Below are positions 61,064 through 64,000 of a DNA stretch of 64,000 nt, piece after piece. This DNA is from JAFGXT01 sp963677165 (GTDB lineage: Bacteria > Verrucomicrobiota > Lentisphaeria > Victivallales > SZUA-371). Position numbers and translations under genes: made by a program. Below the pieces are notes generated by a model. That model had not been told where the DNA came from, did not search any database, and saw nothing but the letters and a program-made list of their open reading frames with translations. Positions within the stretch are counted from its first letter, which is position 1; each line of letters begins with the position of its first letter. The stretch is taken from NCBI GenBank assembly GCA_963677165.2, contig CAXXSX010000001.1, forward strand, positions 124,001 to 188,000, read 5' to 3'.

Positions 61064-61480
61064 TTACCAGCGGATAAGTTCTTTGGGGCCAAAAGTTTTT
61101 AACCGCCAGTATTTTATTTCCAGGCAAAGAAGCGGATAATATAGATAGATTAACCACCTATGGAATGTTACTTTATCTTTTGGGCCTATCAAGCCGGCAT
61201 ACATCCAGGCCCCCCTGGGAGGCAGTGGGCCTCCGCCTCCCAGACCAACCCCAAAAGAAATATCTATAAAATAACCCGGTGGTAAATTGCTCGGATTTTT
61301 AGGGTTCTTGTTCACGCATTCGGCAATTGCTTTTGCTTTGCTGCGCAAGTGGCAATAAGAACCTATATAAACTAAGGACAGGCATGTTAATATAATTACC
61401 GAAATCAAGATAATCATTTTCTTTGAGGTCATGTGACTCAGATTTGATTCTATTGTATTTTCGTCTTGTTGATTTTCCAT
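61064..61480 (-). CDS. small membrane protein with glycine/proline-rich segment
   Basis: A 138-residue protein with one strong membrane helix (about 22-45), a glycine/proline-rich stretch (GVGLGGGGPLPPRGAWMY, about 78-95) and a second hydrophobic segment WLIYLYYPLLCLEIKYW near 110-126. The DNA of the glycine/proline stretch contains a 9-bp perfect inverted repeat. No family recognised. It lies 20 bp after another small membrane protein gene on the same strand, so the two probably act together or are a pair of poorly conserved orphans. Confidence 0.5.
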   Translation of the reverse strand: MENQQDENTIESNLSHMTSKKMIILISVIILTCLSLVYIGSYCHLRSKAKAIAECVNKNPKNPSNLPPGYFIDISFGVGLGGGGPLPPRGAWMYAGLIGPKDKVTFHRWLIYLYYPLLCLEIKYWRLKTFGPKELIRW

Positions 61481-61500
61481 TCAATATATTCCAGTTATAA

Positions 61501-61875
61501 TCAATCATGAAGTGGTTCTACTTCATCAGCGGGAGGTGTCTTTGAGTATAACCATGAGAAAAATCTTCCGAGAAGATTACCGGCATACCAGTATATAAAA
61601 AACTGAGAAATTACAAGAACAATGTTATAAGTATATTTCCCGGGGATTTTGAAAGGAATTAATATCAGGGAAAATATCGCTGGAGCTGATGACAATACGA
61701 TCAGTCGATTTGCAATAAAACCAATCCCTTTATAGCAAACCGAAAAATGGACAGAATAGAAAGGTGATATATTTAGATCAAGGGTAATGTTGTCATAGAC
61801 AATAAAGCCGATACATATCAATCCCCAGGCAACAACCATCTCGGTCGTAATCTGCTTTATTCTTGCTGGTTTCAT
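61501..61875 (-). CDS. small membrane protein
   Basis: A 124-residue protein with three probable TM helices (about 13-30, 58-73, 80-104) and an acidic C-terminus (PPADEVEPLHD). An ideal AAGGAGG ribosome site lies 7 bases before the ATG at 61875; the adjoining ATG at 61878 is only 4 bases from it, so I take the second. No family recognised. It lies between the glycyl radical activase (73 bp upstream on the same strand) and the other small membrane protein. Confidence 0.55.
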   Translation of the reverse strand: MKPARIKQITTEMVVAWGLICIGFIVYDNITLDLNISPFYSVHFSVCYKGIGFIANRLIVLSSAPAIFSLILIPFKIPGKYTYNIVLVISQFFIYWYAGNLLGRFFSWLYSKTPPADEVEPLHD

Positions 61876-61948
61876 CACGCCTCCTTGTTAATCAATTATA
61901 GCGGAAAGATTTAAAAGAAACAAGCCAGACAAAAATAATTAGCACGAT

Positions 61949-62842
61949 TCAGTCCATAATTCTGATACCGTTTTTTCTGAACATGTCTTTAATTTCATCA
62001 ATTTGGGATTTCGATGGTGGTACGGTGTTTTTCATCAGGTCATTGAAGCCGGTGTTTTCGTACTTCATGCCGGAATGATGAAACGGTAGAAGTACGACTC
62101 CGGTTATATTATCCAGCTTCCCGATAAAATCAATAAATGCACCGATGCTTTCACGATCCGCGTTGAAATCGGGAATTACGGGGATGCGTATTTCGATAGG
62201 GATTCCGCATCGTGACAAACGTTGCAGGTTATCAATGCTTTTGCGGTTTGACGCACCGATATATTCCCGATGAAGTGAGTCATTCATGTGTTTCAGATCG
62301 TAAAGAAACATATCCGTATGGGGAATAACGCTTTCAAATGCCGACCAGTTAACCGCGCCGGAAGTGTCGACCGCACGATGAATTCCCGCTTTCCCGAGCC
62401 GAATCAGCAGTTCTTCGCAGAATTTATCCTGGAGTAGCGGCTCCCCGCCTGATAAAGTACAGCCGCCGCCTGACTGCTCATAAAATGTAATATCTTCCAG
62501 TACGGCGTTTTCCGCTTCGGCTACGTCAATTTCTTTGCCGTAAAGTTCCAGGGCTCCCGGCAGGCATGCGGAAACGCATTTTCCGCAGTTCGTACACAGT
62601 TCTCGTTTGAAAATATGTTGTCCTTCGGCAATAATGTGGGCGTTGTTTGGACATGCTTCCACACATTTTCCGCAACCGACGCATTTCCCGGGAATAAATC
62701 CGATTACCGGTTGGGAAGTCATGCTTTCGGGATTATGGCACCAGCGACAGCGCAACGGACAGCCCTTAAAAAATATCGTTGTTCTGATTCCGGGACCGTC
62801 GTGAACTGCCATGCGTTTAATGTCAACAATATATCCTGTCAT
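61949..62842 (-). CDS. glycyl radical enzyme activase
   Basis: A 297-residue radical SAM protein that installs the glycyl radical on its partner. It has the motif CPLRCRWC (C-x3-C-x2-C, about 28-35), then a ferredoxin-like insert with two 4Fe-4S binding sets (CVGCGKCVEACP and CTNCGKCVSACLPGA, about 50-95), then SGGEPLLQ. The insert is typical of activases for non-pyruvate glycyl radical enzymes. I choose the ATG at 62842, giving MTGYIVDIKRMAVHDGPGIRTT; a longer frame runs into the enzyme gene. It starts 1 bp after the partner's stop codon. Confidence 0.92.
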   Translation of the reverse strand: MTGYIVDIKRMAVHDGPGIRTTIFFKGCPLRCRWCHNPESMTSQPVIGFIPGKCVGCGKCVEACPNNAHIIAEGQHIFKRELCTNCGKCVSACLPGALELYGKEIDVAEAENAVLEDITFYEQSGGGCTLSGGEPLLQDKFCEELLIRLGKAGIHRAVDTSGAVNWSAFESVIPHTDMFLYDLKHMNDSLHREYIGASNRKSIDNLQRLSRCGIPIEIRIPVIPDFNADRESIGAFIDFIGKLDNITGVVLLPFHHSGMKYENTGFNDLMKNTVPPSKSQIDEIKDMFRKNGIRIMD

Positions 62843-62843
62843 T

Positions 62844-64000
62844 TTATACAGCCTCCGACATCGTGATAAAGATATCCTGTTCTTCCGGCGACAGATCAAT
62901 AAAGCGGAGGTTCCAGCCGCATACCCGCACCTGAAGATTGGCATATTTCTCCGGCTGCCGTTGGGCTTTGCGAAGTATATCGCGATCAAATATATTAAAC
63001 TGGATCGCAATGCCGCCTTTCGCGAAGTGACTGTGGATAAGCGATATCAGGGTATCAATACCTCTGCCGCCGTTGATTACGCTGGGATGCAGCATAATAT
63101 CCAGGACCGTTCCGTTGGGAAACTGCTTAAGGTTTATTTTCGTTACGGAATTGATCAAGGAGGTTATACCGTTTTTATCGAGTCCCGGGGTTGCACTGGT
63201 ATTCATGGTCAGAGGAGTACCGGCGAGGCGTCCATCGGGCAGGGCACCGGTATTTGCTCCGAGCTGTTGCGCCGCGACAATAATACCGTACAGTGCGGCC
63301 TGGAAGACTCCGCCTCTCGCGTTCGGTTCATGGTTAATTGCGACTCCTAGAAAATCACTGATTTTCACTGCCAACTGGTCGACTTGTTCGATATTGTTGC
63401 CCCATTTGGGGACTCTGTGAACGGCTTCCAGTCTCAATTCTTCATAACCTTGCCAGTTGGCCTCCAGGGCCTGTTTCATATCACTCATGCCGCAACGTTT
63501 TTCTTCATATACAAGCTGGCGGATAACAGCCAGTGAATCTACCGCATTGGCCAAACCCGTACAGCATATCCCACTGGTATTGTATTTTGCGCCAGCCTGG
63601 GAAGTATCCAGTCCACGCTGAAAACATGATTCCATCGGTCCGGAAAACAACGGGGCCGGATTGATCTTTGACCACAATTTTTCCCAGCGCCGAATCTGGT
63701 TCATTGTTTCGTTTAATTTATCTTTCAGGAGATCAATATATGCGTCATAAAAGTTTTCAAAAGTATCGTAGTTTCCGGTTTTAATCAATTCTTCAATCGG
63801 TTTGGCCAGATTGAATGATCCCGCTCCCGAACAGTTGAGCTCTTTGCCCATTACTGCAGGTTCGTAACAACCGATGAGAATATAATCTTCCGCGTCCTCA
63901 CGGCTTTTTCCGTTTTGCGTTAATATTTCTATGTGGGCGTCGTTGTTCACAATTACAATACCGGTGCAGCCGTCGCTGATACATTCTGTAATAATTTTTT
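62844..64000 (-). CDS. glycyl radical enzyme (PFL-like), 3' part
   Basis: The frame continues to the right edge, so the N-terminus is missing and about 385 C-terminal residues are visible. The thiyl-radical cysteine is in IGCYEPAVMG and the glycyl radical site is in LQVRVCGWNLRF, 18 residues before the end of that segment. GCYEP replaces the common GCVEP of diol dehydratases and C-C/C-N lyases, so the substrate cannot be assigned; it is not the classic pyruvate formate-lyase (which has adjacent cysteines there). The partner activase follows directly. The enzyme requires anaerobic conditions. Confidence 0.9.
   Translation of the reverse strand, partial: KIITECISDGCTGIVIVNNDAHIEILTQNGKSREDAEDYILIGCYEPAVMGKELNCSGAGSFNLAKPIEELIKTGNYDTFENFYDAYIDLLKDKLNETMNQIRRWEKLWSKINPAPLFSGPMESCFQRGLDTSQAGAKYNTSGICCTGLANAVDSLAVIRQLVYEEKRCGMSDMKQALEANWQGYEELRLEAVHRVPKWGNNIEQVDQLAVKISDFLGVAINHEPNARGGVFQAALYGIIVAAQQLGANTGALPDGRLAGTPLTMNTSATPGLDKNGITSLINSVTKINLKQFPNGTVLDIMLHPSVINGGRGIDTLISLIHSHFAKGGIAIQFNIFDRDILRKAQRQPEKYANLQVRVCGWNLRFIDLSPEEQDIFITMSEAV

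Noticed and set aside
1..64000. CRISPR array, rRNA, tRNA, prophage or toxin-antitoxin/defence island
   Set aside because: No regularly spaced identical repeats, no cloverleaf or rRNA signatures and no phage structural or restriction genes were recognised by reading; a covariance-model scan would be needed to exclude tRNA fully.

Overview
The window reads as chromosomal DNA of a bacterium of the PVC superphylum, most probably Lentisphaerota (Victivallales-like). This is inference from gene content. Three secreted pseudopilin-like proteins carry a PulG-type N-terminus and the H-X9-DG motif. They lie beside LacI/GntR regulators and secreted carbohydrate-active enzymes. RNase Y, MutL, RarA and RF2 form an ordinary bacterial core. 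A glycyl radical enzyme, its activase, HydG and a hydrogenase-system regulator point to an anaerobic lifestyle. I found no rRNA, tRNA, CRISPR array, prophage or recognisable defence island.

Layout. 1-2.4 kb: a gene fragment, an FAD oxidoreductase and a methyltransferase. 2.4-12 kb (minus strand): a membrane protein, rny, 5-FTHF cyclo-ligase, rarA, a small unknown gene, mutL, a TPR protein, an OppD-type ATPase and an unknown membrane protein. 12.2-15.9 kb (plus): fabF, lipA and an orphan histidine kinase. 15.9-20.8 kb (minus): one tight operon, marR - lysine 2,3-aminomutase - fused binding-protein/permease - ATPase - beta-lysine acetyltransferase. It should make the osmolyte N-epsilon-acetyl-beta-lysine and appears to carry its own amino-acid importer. 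A 10-bp-arm inverted repeat lies over its likely promoter. 21.0-22.7 kb: a TM1266-type regulator and hydG. 22.7-28.8 kb: a hairpin-rich gap, a small unknown gene, a CE7 esterase, a UvrD-type helicase, archaeal-type IMP cyclohydrolase (purO), a MITE-like palindromic element in the purO leader, and an FKBP isomerase.

29.0-30.7 kb holds a tandem duplication of a secreted protein. Between the copies sits a predicted lipoprotein that is essentially a stand-alone ExbD/TolR periplasmic domain. 31-37.7 kb is a polysaccharide-related block: pseudopilin, aldo/keto reductase, a decayed IS with terminal inverted repeats, beta-helix protein, polysaccharide deacetylase, LacI regulator. 37.9-41.8 kb: a bacterial GOLPH3-like protein, then (minus) a membrane protein with a Lys/Ser tail, rsmE, a thioesterase and prfB. 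42-46.4 kb: LacI regulator - pseudopilin - secreted clan GH-A hydrolase. 46.4-51.4 kb: galM, aroF, a Nudix hydrolase, a coiled-coil protein, a DtxR regulator and a cysteine desulfurase.

51.4-61 kb is a second carbohydrate block: an (alpha/alpha)6 glycosidase, a large secreted protein, a pseudopilin, a GntR-type regulator whose consensus promoter is bracketed by two identical 24-bp direct repeats, an AraC regulator, and divergently a GH127 beta-L-arabinofuranosidase. 61-64 kb: two small membrane proteins, a glycyl radical enzyme activase, and the 3' part of its enzyme running off the right edge.

The recurring theme is a set of substrate-specific modules (regulator + secreted pseudopilin + secreted hydrolase) set among housekeeping operons, with palindrome-rich repeats in several intergenic gaps.
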